A stretch of DNA of 46,574 nt from Deltaproteobacteria bacterium (lineage in GTDB: Bacteria > Desulfobacterota > Desulfuromonadia > Desulfuromonadales > BM103). The DNA is taken from positions 1-46,574 of the forward strand of contig JAGXHM010000019.1 of assembly GCA_024636155.1 (NCBI GenBank), read 5' to 3'. The notes beneath the pieces were generated by a model. It did no database searches. It was not told where the DNA came from and was given only the letters and a program-made list of their open reading frames with translations. Made by a program: the position numbers and the translations under genes. Shown one piece after another: positions 15,753 to 24,742 of the stretch (positions are counted from its first letter, which is position 1; each line of letters begins with the position of its first letter).

Positions 15753-16664
15753 TCAACTCGCAGTCTTAATAAAATCAACCATATCATGAAGAGCATCCTC
15801 TGCCTCTTCATAAGGCACCTGGCAGGTTCCCACGACCTTGTGCCCACCACCCCCATATTTGAGCATTAGTGAACCAACGTCAACCGTAGCCGTTCGGTTG
15901 AGAATGCTATAGCCCACCGAAAAAGAAACAAACTCGCCGTCCTTACCATCAATCATGCGAATGGAGAGATTCGCCTCGGGATAAAGAGAGTAGATCAGAA
16001 AACGATTAGACGGTGGCGCCATGCCCGCGATGCGGAAATCAGAGATAGCTATCGGTCCATCCATCCAGGTACAGGTTTTGTAAAACTTCGTGGCCTTTTC
16101 AGTACTTTCAAAATAGAAATCGACACGTTCTTTGACGTCAGGATGAGCGAGAATTTCATCAATAGACATTTCACCGATCATATCAACAAGGCTGTGAACA
16201 AACTGCAGGTTACTGACAGTGTAGGACTTGTGGTAACCGAGACCCGTGCGCGGGTCGCAAAGAAAACCGAGCAGGATCCAGCCGGTCGGATTCAGGATCT
16301 CATCTTCGGTCAACTGCGCTGAGTCAACCTTGTCGACATATTCGAGAAGCTCATTGAATCTGGCGAATTTTTCCGGACCGTAGTAATCGCAAATGACTCG
16401 CGCAGCGCTTGGCGCTAACTCACTCAACCCTTCATAGCGGCCTTCGGTATCGTTGCGCTCAATTTCGCTAGAGTGGTGATCGAACCAGAGCCCACAACCG
16501 GCGACAAAAGGCACGTTGGCCAGAATGTCATTACTGGTCACGGGGATCTTGCCATCCTGCAGATCTTTTGGGTGAGCGTAGACCATCTCATCCATCAATC
16601 CGAGTTCTTTTAACAGAACAGCACAACAAATGCCGTCGAAATCAGACCTGGTCAACAATCTCAT
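15753..16664 (-). CDS. DHH-family phosphoesterase
   Basis: A 303-residue protein with the DHH metal motifs: DFDG (Asp8, Asp10), DHHS (Asp62, His63, His64) and a C-terminal GGGHK in place of the GGGHxxAAG of DHHA1. Family members cleave short oligonucleotides, cyclic dinucleotides or polyphosphate. The ATG at 16664 has AAGGAG 8 bases upstream; a longer frame would begin with codons in a repeat. The 5' untranslated region, from a good promoter near 16780, contains a 32-bp repeat. Confidence 0.8.
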   Translation of the reverse strand: MRLLTRSDFDGICCAVLLKELGLMDEMVYAHPKDLQDGKIPVTSNDILANVPFVAGCGLWFDHHSSEIERNDTEGRYEGLSELAPSAARVICDYYGPEKFARFNELLEYVDKVDSAQLTEDEILNPTGWILLGFLCDPRTGLGYHKSYTVSNLQFVHSLVDMIGEMSIDEILAHPDVKERVDFYFESTEKATKFYKTCTWMDGPIAISDFRIAGMAPPSNRFLIYSLYPEANLSIRMIDGKDGEFVSFSVGYSILNRTATVDVGSLMLKYGGGGHKVVGTCQVPYEEAEDALHDMVDFIKTAS

Positions 16665-16678
16665 ACTAACTTCTCCTT

Positions 16679-16710
16679 GCAGCCAGTCCATTGGAAGTCC
16701 GACAGGCTGC
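16679..16710. repeat. 32-bp repeat in the leader of the DHH gene
   Basis: Exact reverse complement of 14825-14856. It looks like a solo right end of repeat family 2 and lies between the promoter and the ribosome binding site of the DHH gene, so it is part of its mRNA leader. Confidence 0.85.
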
Positions 16711-16752
16711 TCGTAGAGGGACGCGAGCAACGACATCGCCTTGAAGCGAGCT

Positions 16753-16781
16753 ATTATAGGATTGACTGTCTGGACTTGCAA
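16753..16781 (-). promoter_or_regulatory. Candidate promoter of the DHH gene
   Basis: On the minus strand, TTGCAA (16776-16781) and a perfect TATAAT (16753-16758) are 17 bases apart, about 90 bases before the ATG. Good sigma-70 match. Confidence 0.6.
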
Positions 16782-16853
16782 GCAACTTAAACCGAGCGAG
16801 CCGTCAGTCGCTTAAGGGTCTCAGCCACGGCGTTGATCAAGGCAGCATTCTAG

Positions 16854-18263
16854 TCAGTCGATACCTTGCAGGCACGCTATGACCTGTTCGCCTGCCTTGT
16901 TGGCGGCATTAACGCAATCATTGAGGCCGATGCCGGAGAACGCATTGCCAGTCAGGATCAGACCGGCATGGGACTTGAGACGCTCATCAATTGCTGCAAG
17001 CCGATCAGCATGGCCGACAACATACTGGGGAATTGCTCGTTGGTGTCGGAATATTCTGACGAAATCCGGCTCGGCACAGATCCCCATGATTTTTTTGAGC
17101 TCAGCCATAGTCCGTTCTTTAACTTCGGCATCACTCAGATCGACTGCTTCAGGGGTGGTGGCGCCACCCATCATCGAGCGCAACATGACATGCCCTTCCG
17201 GGGCCCGAGACGGGAAGATGCTCGAATCCCACAAGGTACCGAGGATCTGACAGCCCTCCTTCTTCGGGATCAGATAGCCGAAGCCATCCAGGTCGCGTTC
17301 AACCTTCTCCTGCTCGTAACCGAAACAAATAACGTTCATCGGCGCATAAGGGATACCATTAAGGAGCTCAGACAACTCGCCATCTAAGGACCAGGTGAGT
17401 TCTTTGAGGACATGGGCCGGTGCTGCCGAAACCACCACTTCCGCATCGTAATTGGAGCCGTCAGCAAGACGCAGCTCCCAACCGCCATCAATCGCCTTCA
17501 AACCGGTGACGGCTTGCCCCGTCTGCACCTTACCTTTAAGCGCTTTGACCGTGCCGTCAGTCAATTCCTGAATGCCGCCAACAAAGGAGGTCAGTACGCC
17601 ACCCGGTCCCGCGGCGCTGGCCACTTGCTTGCCCGCCTTGACCTCGGCTCTTTTCTGCTTGGCCATCTTCACCATTGCCTTGAGCAGACCGCCGTACACC
17701 TGTTCCAACTCATGAATGCGTGGAAAGCAGCTCTTCAGGCTCATGGTTTCGGGATTTCCGGCAAAAATTCCGGAGACCATCGGACCAATCAATTTATCGA
17801 GAGCCTCGGCACCAAGCCGACGTCGGGCAAAATCAGCCAGCGTCTCATCAACACCATCGGTCCGCTTCGGCTTGATGAATTCCTGGGCCAAACGAATTTT
17901 CCCCGGCCAGCTGATCAGCTTCGACTGCAGGAACATCGGTCCATTTTCCGGCAGACGATTAAGGATTCCACCACTGTAGATAAACCGTTTGCGAGCATTA
18001 TCATTAGACCGTTCAAGCCGGTCCTGAATACCGAGGTGATCGCATAATTCGAGAGTCATCGGTTTACTATCGAGAAAGCCGTTTGGTCCCCATTCACAGA
18101 GATAACCTTCCTCTTTGATGCTCCAGATCTTACCGCCGGTACGATCCTCTCGTTCAAAGACTGTAACTTCGACCTCCAGGCCGGCCTCACCAGCAAGACG
18201 TTCGATGGCATAAGCCGTACTCAAGCCGGAGATACCGGCGCCGATGATTGCTATTTTTCTCAT
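16854..18263 (-). CDS. hemG: Protoporphyrinogen oxidase (HemY/HemG type, FAD)
   Basis: A 469-residue flavoprotein. The N-terminal FAD fold IIGAGISGLSTAYAIERLAG and the segment GGKIWS (after EREDRTGG) are typical, as is the closing motif LTGNAFSGIGLNDCVNAAN, where the FAD is capped. It oxidises protoporphyrinogen IX to protoporphyrin IX, normally with O2 as acceptor, ahead of ferrochelatase. Its haem-pathway partners hemH and hemE lie about 8-9 kb away. It stands alone between the DHH and SDR genes. Annotation as hemY is equally valid; the short flavodoxin-like HemG of E. coli is a different protein. Confidence 0.9.
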   Translation of the reverse strand: MRKIAIIGAGISGLSTAYAIERLAGEAGLEVEVTVFEREDRTGGKIWSIKEEGYLCEWGPNGFLDSKPMTLELCDHLGIQDRLERSNDNARKRFIYSGGILNRLPENGPMFLQSKLISWPGKIRLAQEFIKPKRTDGVDETLADFARRRLGAEALDKLIGPMVSGIFAGNPETMSLKSCFPRIHELEQVYGGLLKAMVKMAKQKRAEVKAGKQVASAAGPGGVLTSFVGGIQELTDGTVKALKGKVQTGQAVTGLKAIDGGWELRLADGSNYDAEVVVSAAPAHVLKELTWSLDGELSELLNGIPYAPMNVICFGYEQEKVERDLDGFGYLIPKKEGCQILGTLWDSSIFPSRAPEGHVMLRSMMGGATTPEAVDLSDAEVKERTMAELKKIMGICAEPDFVRIFRHQRAIPQYVVGHADRLAAIDERLKSHAGLILTGNAFSGIGLNDCVNAANKAGEQVIACLQGID

Positions 18264-18388
18264 GATTTCCTCCGGAAATCCAAGGCTAACAGGATTGTGC
18301 TACTACGGCACAAAGACACGAAGACGGACACAATATAATGACCGAAACAAACAATTATTACTTTGATATTTGAAGCTTTAGTGGCTTA

Positions 18389-19306
18389 TCAATGACCTAT
18401 GCTGCCTAAATACCCCATATTCGTCTGATCAAGTTGTGCAACGACATTCTTCAACCCCGTATCAAGATCTGGATAGACCAGAGTCACGCCAAGCCGCTCC
18501 ACCATCTTGCTATTATCCATACGTCTGGTTTCTGTCAGATAAGAGAGCATCATTGGATTCATCTCCTGCTTCGCCTCTTCCATGCTGATCTGCGGTAGCC
18601 TTGGCAAGCCAAGCAGGTCGGAAACTGCGTTGAAATACTGCGTCATCGTTCCGGGCTGGCCATCGCTGACATTGAAGATATCACCATCGCCGGCTTTTTC
18701 CGTAGCCTTCAAGCAGACCATAGCCAAATCATCGGCATGAATACGATTGGTCGGTGGAGATTCTTCCACGTGCAAAACCGCATGACCTTGCTGAACTCTC
18801 GCCAGAGGCAGACGGCCGGGGCCATAGATACCGGTCACGCGCAGGATCACCACCGCGACATTATGCACCCTGCCCCACTCCTGCAGAGTGGATTCGGCAT
18901 CGGCGCGCCGCTGCGCCCGACTGGTCTGCGGGTTAAGTGGAGTTTCTTCTGTCACCCACTCACTACCGCAATCACCATACACGCCACTGGTACTCATATA
19001 AACGATCTTGTCCGGGAGCTGTTTGGGACCGACACTCTTGCAAAAGTTGCGCATGCGACTGTCGAACAGGCCACCTCCCGGCGGGGGAGCAAAATAGAGC
19101 ACCACTATCCCTGCGGTCGGCAGATTAATCAGCGAGGACGAATCGTCAAGATTTCCCATGACCGGATCAATTCCCAACTCACGCAAGCGGTCTGCCCTTT
19201 CATCGGAACGAGCCAGGCCAAATACATTGCCGTCGCCCTGTTGCATCAAACGAGCAACCCGCACACCGATATCGCCGCAACCAATGATCAGCAGATCCTT
19301 CATCAT
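18389..19306 (-). CDS. NAD(P)-dependent epimerase/SDR-like protein (YeeZ-like)
   Basis: A 305-residue extended short-chain dehydrogenase. It has a Rossmann start DLLIIGCGDIGVRVARL, a hydroxyl-binding STSGVYGD segment and RVTGIYGPGRL, as in NAD-dependent epimerases, but YxxxK is replaced by a less clear pattern after TSRAQRRADAE. Similar to E. coli YeeZ, whose substrate is unknown. The ATG at 19306 has AGAG upstream; an ATG at 19324 has no ribosome site. Promoter not evident. Confidence 0.75.
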   Translation of the reverse strand: MMKDLLIIGCGDIGVRVARLMQQGDGNVFGLARSDERADRLRELGIDPVMGNLDDSSSLINLPTAGIVVLYFAPPPGGGLFDSRMRNFCKSVGPKQLPDKIVYMSTSGVYGDCGSEWVTEETPLNPQTSRAQRRADAESTLQEWGRVHNVAVVILRVTGIYGPGRLPLARVQQGHAVLHVEESPPTNRIHADDLAMVCLKATEKAGDGDIFNVSDGQPGTMTQYFNAVSDLLGLPRLPQISMEEAKQEMNPMMLSYLTETRRMDNSKMVERLGVTLVYPDLDTGLKNVVAQLDQTNMGYLGSIGH

Positions 19307-19401
19307 ATTAGTCTCTTTATTCATTATTTGTCAGCATTGTCCGGTTAGGAAATTGCAAGGATTTAACAGGCATAGAATCAATGCCTTGCACCCTCCCCCA
19401 A

Positions 19402-19456
19402 CCCCTCCCATCGAAGGGAGGGGGCTTAATATCCCCTCTCCCCTTGTGGGAGAGGG
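19402..19456. repeat. Pair of GC-rich hairpins
   Basis: CCCCTCCC/GGGAGGGG with a 6-base loop (19402-19423) is followed by CCCTCTCCC/GGGAGAGGG with a 5-base loop (19434-19456). They fill the gap between pepN and the SDR gene; a related set lies at 29541-29580. Typical of dispersed REP-like sequences. Confidence 0.75.
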
Positions 19457-19586
19457 CTAGGGAGAGGGGGATGTTGCTGAATGCAAAAATCTGACCGGAC
19501 ACTACTGATTATTTGTTAAAAATTTCTCTTTGCGTCTTTCCCTATCCCTTTGCGCCTTTGCGTTACGCTTTTCCGCTTTTGATCGG

Positions 19587-22229
19587 TTAGTTTAAAGACT
19601 TCTGCACAATTTCACCAACATCAGCAGATAGGTTCGCTTGCCCCTGAATCCGATCCAGCTGTGCTCTCATCAAAGACTGTCGCTTGTCATCGTAACGCCG
19701 CCAACGGCTCAAAGGTGCGACCATTCTGGCAGCCACTTGCGGGTTGAGGATGTCGAGCTCAAGAACCCTGTCAGCAATAAACTCATACCCAGCTCCAGAC
19801 AGGTCATGAAAAGATACCGGGTTGCCATGGGCAAAGGCTCCAACCAGAGCACGCACACGATTCGGGTTACGCATGGTAAAGGCCGGGTGTTCCATCAACT
19901 CCCGAACCTTGTCCAGAGTCTCTTGCCAGGGTGAGGTCGCTTGCAGACTGAACCACTTGTCGACGACCAGAGGATCATCCTGAAACTGATGATAAAAAGC
20001 CGCCAGGGCCTCTTCCCACTTTGGTAGGCAATTATGTACCAGGCAGGTCAGTGCCGCCATACGATCCGTCATATTGTCAGCCTCGACAAACTGCTCAAAG
20101 CAATCCTTTTGCATCTCCGGGTGATCCAGAAGCGTCAAGTAGTTGAGGCAGAGATTTTTCAGACTGCGTCGACCGATCGCCTGTGGTTCAAGAGAATAAA
20201 GACCCTTATCCTGCAGGACCTTCATAACAGCAGTGAACTCAACTTCCAGCTCGACAGCCAAAACCTTACGCAGCGTCTGACGAGCGGTATGAATAGCAGC
20301 TGGATCGGCAATGGACATAGCCTCTGCCAGCTCCATCTCGCCGGGCAAGGTCAGAGCCAGGGCCAGCAGGGCTGGATCAGCAGCCTGGTCGGTCAAAGCG
20401 CTACGAAAAGCACTCATGAAGTCCTCCGGGACTTCCGGTTCACTGCTATTTCCGATGTCGGCAATCATCTCAAGGATGACTTCGGTTGCCAGACGTTGTC
20501 CTGCTTCCCAGCGGTTGAAAGAATCGCTGTCATGGGCAAGGAGGAAAGCCAGACCTTGTCTGCTATAGAGGTAGTGGAGTTTGACTGGTGCAGAAAAATC
20601 ACGCAACAGAGATGGAAGAGGAGCCACCAGCACATTAATAAAGTTGAAGGTCTGCTCTGCAGCGCTGACCTGCAAAGTCCGGGAAGTTCCTTGCGGAGAT
20701 TTCTCACCAGCCATCTGCAGAGGCAGAGCTGCGCCGTCTTGACCAAGCAAGCCCATTTTCAGTGGAATCAGGAAGGGTTGTTTGTCTGTCTGTCCCGGGG
20801 TTTCCGGGCAGGACTGGCGAACATGCAGCCTGAACTCTTTTGCCGCTGCATCATAAACACCGCTGACATCCAGAACCGGTGTTCCCGCCTGGCTGTACCA
20901 GCGTTTAAACTGGTTTAAATCAACATCGTTAGCATCGGTCATGGCTGCGAAAAAGTCATCCGTGGTCACCGCCTGACCGTCGTGCCGCTCGAAATAGAGA
21001 TCCAGCCCACGCCGAAAGCCCTCTTCACCAAGCAGGCTCTGGTACATACGGATGACCTCGGCCCCTTTGTTGTAGATCGTAGAAGTATAGAAATTATTGA
21101 TCTCGATGTACGACTCGGGACGCACCGGGTGAGCCATGGGCCCGGCATCTTCAGGAAACTGAACATTACGCAGCAAGCGCACTTCGCTGATCCGCTTGAC
21201 CGCCCGAGAGCCCATATCGGCAGAGAACTCCTGATCACGAAAAACCGTCAGACCTTCCTTGAGGCTGAGTTGAAACCAATCCCGGCAGGTCACCCGGTTG
21301 CCGGTCCAGTTATGGAAATACTCATGACCGATGACACCCTCAATACCTTGAAAATCCGCATCCGTTGCCGTCTCAGGTCGCGCCAGGACATACTTGGAAT
21401 TGAAGACATTAAGGCCCTTGTTCTCCATCGCGCCCATATTGAAATCGTCCGTCGCGACCACCTTGTATTCATCAAGGTCATACTCAAGACCAAAGGTTTC
21501 CTCGTCCCAGCGCATGGAGTTTTTAAGTGAGAACATGGCGTGATCGCATTTGTAACGATTACGTTCCTCGACAAAAATCTGCAGAGAAACGTTACGCCCT
21601 GACATGGTGACAAAACTATCTTCAACGACGGTAAGACTGCCAGCCACCATAGCAAAGAGATAGCTCGGTTTCGGGAAAGGATCTTCAAATGTGGCATAGT
21701 GCCGGCCGTCGTCCAGAACACCGGAGTCAGTCAGGTTGCCATTGGACAAAAGCACGGGGGTACTCGCGCGAGTACCCACCAGGGTTGTGGTGTAGCGGGC
21801 CATAACATCTGGCCGATCCAGATAATAAGTGATTTTACGAAAGCCCTGAGCTTCGCACTGGGTACAGAAGAGCCCGCTTGCCCGATAAAGCCCTTCGAGG
21901 GCAGTATTGGCATCCGGGTTAATCGCGACCAGCGTCTCCAGGGTAAATTGACTCAGCGCATTGATAATCGTCAGGCTTTCACTGTCGACAACATACTCAT
22001 TGACTGACAATTCTCGACCGTCAATTTTGACATGCAATAACTCCAGTTGACGACCGTCAAGGCGCAGCTCACCATGACGATCCGGACAGTCCTCGTTGAC
22101 TCGCATCTGCAGTCTGGCACGCACCTCGGTGCGCGTTGGATCAAGTTCGACATGGAGGTCAACAGTGTCGATCAAATACGCTGGCGCCTGGTAATCTTTC
22201 AGGTGGATCGTCTGCAACTTCTCTTTCAT
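19587..22229 (-). CDS. pepN: Aminopeptidase N (M1 metallopeptidase)
   Basis: An 880-residue cytoplasmic zinc aminopeptidase, close to the 870 residues of E. coli PepN. The exopeptidase motif GAMEN is at 266-270, the zinc site HEYFH at 302-306 and the third ligand Glu325 in SLKEGL. It removes N-terminal residues from peptides. The ATG at 22229 (MKEKLQTIHLKDYQAP) is supported by AAGG upstream and by the family's N-terminus; the longer open frame runs through a repeat element and is not credible. It diverges from the MFS gene at 22593. Confidence 0.97.
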   Translation of the reverse strand: MKEKLQTIHLKDYQAPAYLIDTVDLHVELDPTRTEVRARLQMRVNEDCPDRHGELRLDGRQLELLHVKIDGRELSVNEYVVDSESLTIINALSQFTLETLVAINPDANTALEGLYRASGLFCTQCEAQGFRKITYYLDRPDVMARYTTTLVGTRASTPVLLSNGNLTDSGVLDDGRHYATFEDPFPKPSYLFAMVAGSLTVVEDSFVTMSGRNVSLQIFVEERNRYKCDHAMFSLKNSMRWDEETFGLEYDLDEYKVVATDDFNMGAMENKGLNVFNSKYVLARPETATDADFQGIEGVIGHEYFHNWTGNRVTCRDWFQLSLKEGLTVFRDQEFSADMGSRAVKRISEVRLLRNVQFPEDAGPMAHPVRPESYIEINNFYTSTIYNKGAEVIRMYQSLLGEEGFRRGLDLYFERHDGQAVTTDDFFAAMTDANDVDLNQFKRWYSQAGTPVLDVSGVYDAAAKEFRLHVRQSCPETPGQTDKQPFLIPLKMGLLGQDGAALPLQMAGEKSPQGTSRTLQVSAAEQTFNFINVLVAPLPSLLRDFSAPVKLHYLYSRQGLAFLLAHDSDSFNRWEAGQRLATEVILEMIADIGNSSEPEVPEDFMSAFRSALTDQAADPALLALALTLPGEMELAEAMSIADPAAIHTARQTLRKVLAVELEVEFTAVMKVLQDKGLYSLEPQAIGRRSLKNLCLNYLTLLDHPEMQKDCFEQFVEADNMTDRMAALTCLVHNCLPKWEEALAAFYHQFQDDPLVVDKWFSLQATSPWQETLDKVRELMEHPAFTMRNPNRVRALVGAFAHGNPVSFHDLSGAGYEFIADRVLELDILNPQVAARMVAPLSRWRRYDDKRQSLMRAQLDRIQGQANLSADVGEIVQKSLN

Positions 22230-22253
22230 CGATAACCTTTTCCCTATAGGAGG

Positions 22254-22404
22254 CTGTCGGACTTGACAAACCGTAGCGAGAGATTGGATGTTCGAGGCCA
22301 GATTTATGGGAATTTGAGAGCGAATAGCAAAGCTATTTGTCGAAAATTGCCATGGATATGGACTGATCAGCCGATTTCGCAGTAGGTTTTTTAAGCCCGT
22401 CAGG
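22254..22404. repeat. Palindromic repeat family 2, copy B
   Basis: An element of about 150 bp starting CTGTCGGACTTGACA and ending CCCGTCAGG. The stem ATGGGAATTT (22306-22315) pairs with AAATTGCCAT (22344-22353) except for one mismatch, around AATAGC/GCTATT with loop AAA. It fills most of the 363-base divergent gap between pepN and the MFS gene (22230-22592), the rest of which shows no gene. Confidence 0.75.
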
Positions 22405-22592
22405 CGCCTAGCAAAGCATTTAGAGGAAGATACCTCAAATCCAGACTGGTGGCAAAGGGCAATCCCTTGAGAACACTGAGTCTCTCCTTCAATTATGGCA
22501 CAATGTTCTTTTCTAATTTCTGTTGCCTCTTGACTACCCACGAGTGGCACGTCAGAATACCCGCCAACTCAACTCTAACCGGACAAAATCAG

Positions 22593-23744
22593 ATGGTTTA
22601 CTCACCAGCATTCTGGGCCATGGCTTTGGCAAATCTCTGTCATACAGCCAGCTTCAGCGCCTTCTTTCTGCTGCCTCTCTACATCCTTGATCACGGTGGC
22701 AACCAAGGAGACATCGGTGTGGTCATGGGCGTATTTGCCCTGGCTTCTGCCGCCTGCCGCCCGTGGGTGGCCGAAATGATCGATCGCATCGGCCGCAAGC
22801 GCAGCTACACCTTGGGCAGCACCATCATGGTCATTTCGCCATTTCTCTATATATTCATTCAGGACCCACTCGGCTCGACTTATCCTTTCTTCCTGCTGCT
22901 TCGTGCTATCCACGGCATAGGACTGGCCATCTGCTTTACCGCGGTGTTCACGTTTATGGCGGACATCCTGCCGCAGGATCGTCTCAACGAAGGAATCGGC
23001 ATGTTCGGTATTTCCGGCCTGCTCGGCATCGCCATTGGTCCCGTGGTTGCCGAAACCACCCTTGAGCACTTCGGCTTCTTCGGTCTTTTTATCACCGCTG
23101 GTGCCCTGGCTGCTGTAGCGCTCTTTGTCCATCAACCACTTAAAGAAAGCTCTCAGGAACGTAGTGAAACGAAGAAAACCACCTTTTTCGGCCTTCTCAA
23201 ACGAGAGAAATTCATCATGGTGGGACTGCTTTCACTTCTCTTCGGCTTTGGCCTGGCTAGCACCGGTGGCTTTGTGGCTCCACTTGCCGAAGAGCGCAAT
23301 CTCGGTTTCATCTCGGTTTATTTTTTCTCTTATTCGGGAGGAGCTATTGCGGTACGATTCATCGGCGGTTGGTTAGCAGATCGTTTGGGAGAGAATCGCA
23401 TCCTTCCCTACAGCATCATCTTGTACATGGCGGGGCTTTTCATCCTGCCATTCACATACAATCAGGCCACACTCTGTGCGGCCGGGATTCTTTCCGGAAT
23501 CGGCCACGGACTGCTCTTCCCACTATTGAACACCATGGCTGTCCGTGATGAACCTGCCGCAGTTCGCGGCAAAGCAACCGGCATTTTTACCGGAGGGATT
23601 GATACAGGAATCTTTGCAGGATCGCTGACGTTAGGCTATATTGGCGATTGGTTCGGCCTCAACGTTCTCTTTGTCTGCGCAGGGTTGAGCATGGCCGTCG
23701 CACTGCTCCTGTTCCGTTTTCGCACTTCACGTTCCACAATATAG
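22593..23744 (+). CDS. MFS transporter
   Basis: A 383-residue major facilitator with twelve hydrophobic segments and the loop 2-3 motif DRIGRKR plus DRLGENR in the second half. Sequence type is like drug or sugar-efflux families (YhhS/SetA-like); the substrate is unknown. I chose the ATG at 22593 because the upstream frame (from 22449) has no transmembrane or signal character before MVYSPAFWAMALANLC. It is followed after 50 bases, including a small hairpin (23754-23772), by an acyltransferase gene on the same strand. Confidence 0.82.
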   Translation: MVYSPAFWAMALANLCHTASFSAFFLLPLYILDHGGNQGDIGVVMGVFALASAACRPWVAEMIDRIGRKRSYTLGSTIMVISPFLYIFIQDPLGSTYPFFLLLRAIHGIGLAICFTAVFTFMADILPQDRLNEGIGMFGISGLLGIAIGPVVAETTLEHFGFFGLFITAGALAAVALFVHQPLKESSQERSETKKTTFFGLLKREKFIMVGLLSLLFGFGLASTGGFVAPLAEERNLGFISVYFFSYSGGAIAVRFIGGWLADRLGENRILPYSIILYMAGLFILPFTYNQATLCAAGILSGIGHGLLFPLLNTMAVRDEPAAVRGKATGIFTGGIDTGIFAGSLTLGYIGDWFGLNVLFVCAGLSMAVALLLFRFRTSRSTI

Positions 23745-23794
23745 AATCGGATCCATCCGGGAACTCCGGATGAGAACGAAGGCAAGAAGACCCC

Positions 23795-24589
23795 ATGGTT
23801 GACGTCAAAGCTTTTTACGAAGGCACCGAATACCACACTCCGGACCGTAAAATCGGGGTCCTAAGCCGGCTGTTCCCCTCACTCTCTTTTTACCTCAAGG
23901 TCATGTCGATCGTCTGGCATGATAGCCGTAAGGTAAGAAGAGGCAGCTACGATTCCGCCGCATGGCATGATGGCAGTGTCAGTACAATCAAGGCCCTGGA
24001 AATGTCAGGTTGCCGATTTGAGGTAACCGGTATGGAACACCTCAAAAGCATTGATCGCCCATGCATTTTCATCGGCAACCACATGAGTTCACTGGAGACA
24101 TTTACCCTTCCCGCCCTGATCATGCCACACGGCTTCGATCTGGCTTATGTGGTAAAAAGCAGTCTGCTTAAATTCCCGATTTTCAGCGACCTTGTTAGCG
24201 TTCGCGATCCTGTGGTTGTCGACCGAGTCAATCCACGTGAAGATCTTAAGATGGTCATGGAGGAAGGCGCTCGTCGTCTGGAGCAGGGACGCTCCCTGAT
24301 TATTTTTCCGCAACATACGCGTGCCGTTGATTTCGATCCGAAAAAGTTCAACAGCATCGGCATAAAACTCGCGAAAAGAACCGGAGCGGTTGTTGTACCG
24401 GTTGCCTTGCTGACCTGGGCCTGGTCCACCGGTAATATAATTAAGGATTTCGGCCCGATTATTCCCTCGCGAACCGTTCACTTTGCCTTTGGCGAACCGA
24501 TGGACGTGACTGGCAATGGACAGGAGGAGCAGCAGAAGACGGTAGATTTCATCCAGAGAAATCTGGAGAAGTGGAACGCTGAGGACTAA
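23795..24589 (+). CDS. 1-acylglycerol-3-phosphate acyltransferase-like (PlsC family)
   Basis: A 264-residue acyltransferase with motif I NHMSSLET (NHx4E in place of the usual NHx4D), motif II-like VDRVNP and motif III-like FPQHTRAVDF. PlsC enzymes acylate lysophosphatidate at the inner membrane in phospholipid synthesis, but related proteins modify other lipids. The Glu substitution is conservative. No clear transmembrane segment is present; an amphipathic N-terminus could attach it to the membrane. It follows the MFS gene and precedes dnaJ, which has its own promoter. Confidence 0.82.
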   Translation: MVDVKAFYEGTEYHTPDRKIGVLSRLFPSLSFYLKVMSIVWHDSRKVRRGSYDSAAWHDGSVSTIKALEMSGCRFEVTGMEHLKSIDRPCIFIGNHMSSLETFTLPALIMPHGFDLAYVVKSSLLKFPIFSDLVSVRDPVVVDRVNPREDLKMVMEEGARRLEQGRSLIIFPQHTRAVDFDPKKFNSIGIKLAKRTGAVVVPVALLTWAWSTGNIIKDFGPIIPSRTVHFAFGEPMDVTGNGQEEQQKTVDFIQRNLEKWNAED

Positions 24590-24680
24590 CATCCACTCTA
24601 TCGCACCCCCCCTCCGAACCTCCCCCTGAGAAGAGAAGAGAAAATTTTCCAAGGTACTAAGGACTGTCCCTAAACACCCC

Positions 24681-24709
24681 TTGACGTCCTGGCATCCCAT
24701 CACTATATT
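24681..24709 (+). promoter_or_regulatory. Promoter of the DnaJ-like gene
   Basis: TTGACG (24681-24686), a 17-base spacer and TATATT (24704-24709) lie 33 bases before the start codon. This is the best sigma-70 match seen in the window. The -10 region lacks the CCCCAT spacing of a heat-shock promoter. Confidence 0.6.
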
Positions 24710-24742
24710 GACCCTGCCCGAAATACACTCTAAGGAAAAATA

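Noticed and set aside
22230-22550. N-terminal extension of aminopeptidase N by 107 residues
   Set aside because: It reads through a palindromic repeat, lacks a ribosome site and does not resemble the family N-terminus.
24681-24709. Heat-shock (sigma-32) promoter before the DnaJ-like gene
   Set aside because: A CCCAT-like string exists but only about 9 bases from the TTGACG box, too close for the sigma-32 spacing; a sigma-70 reading fits better.
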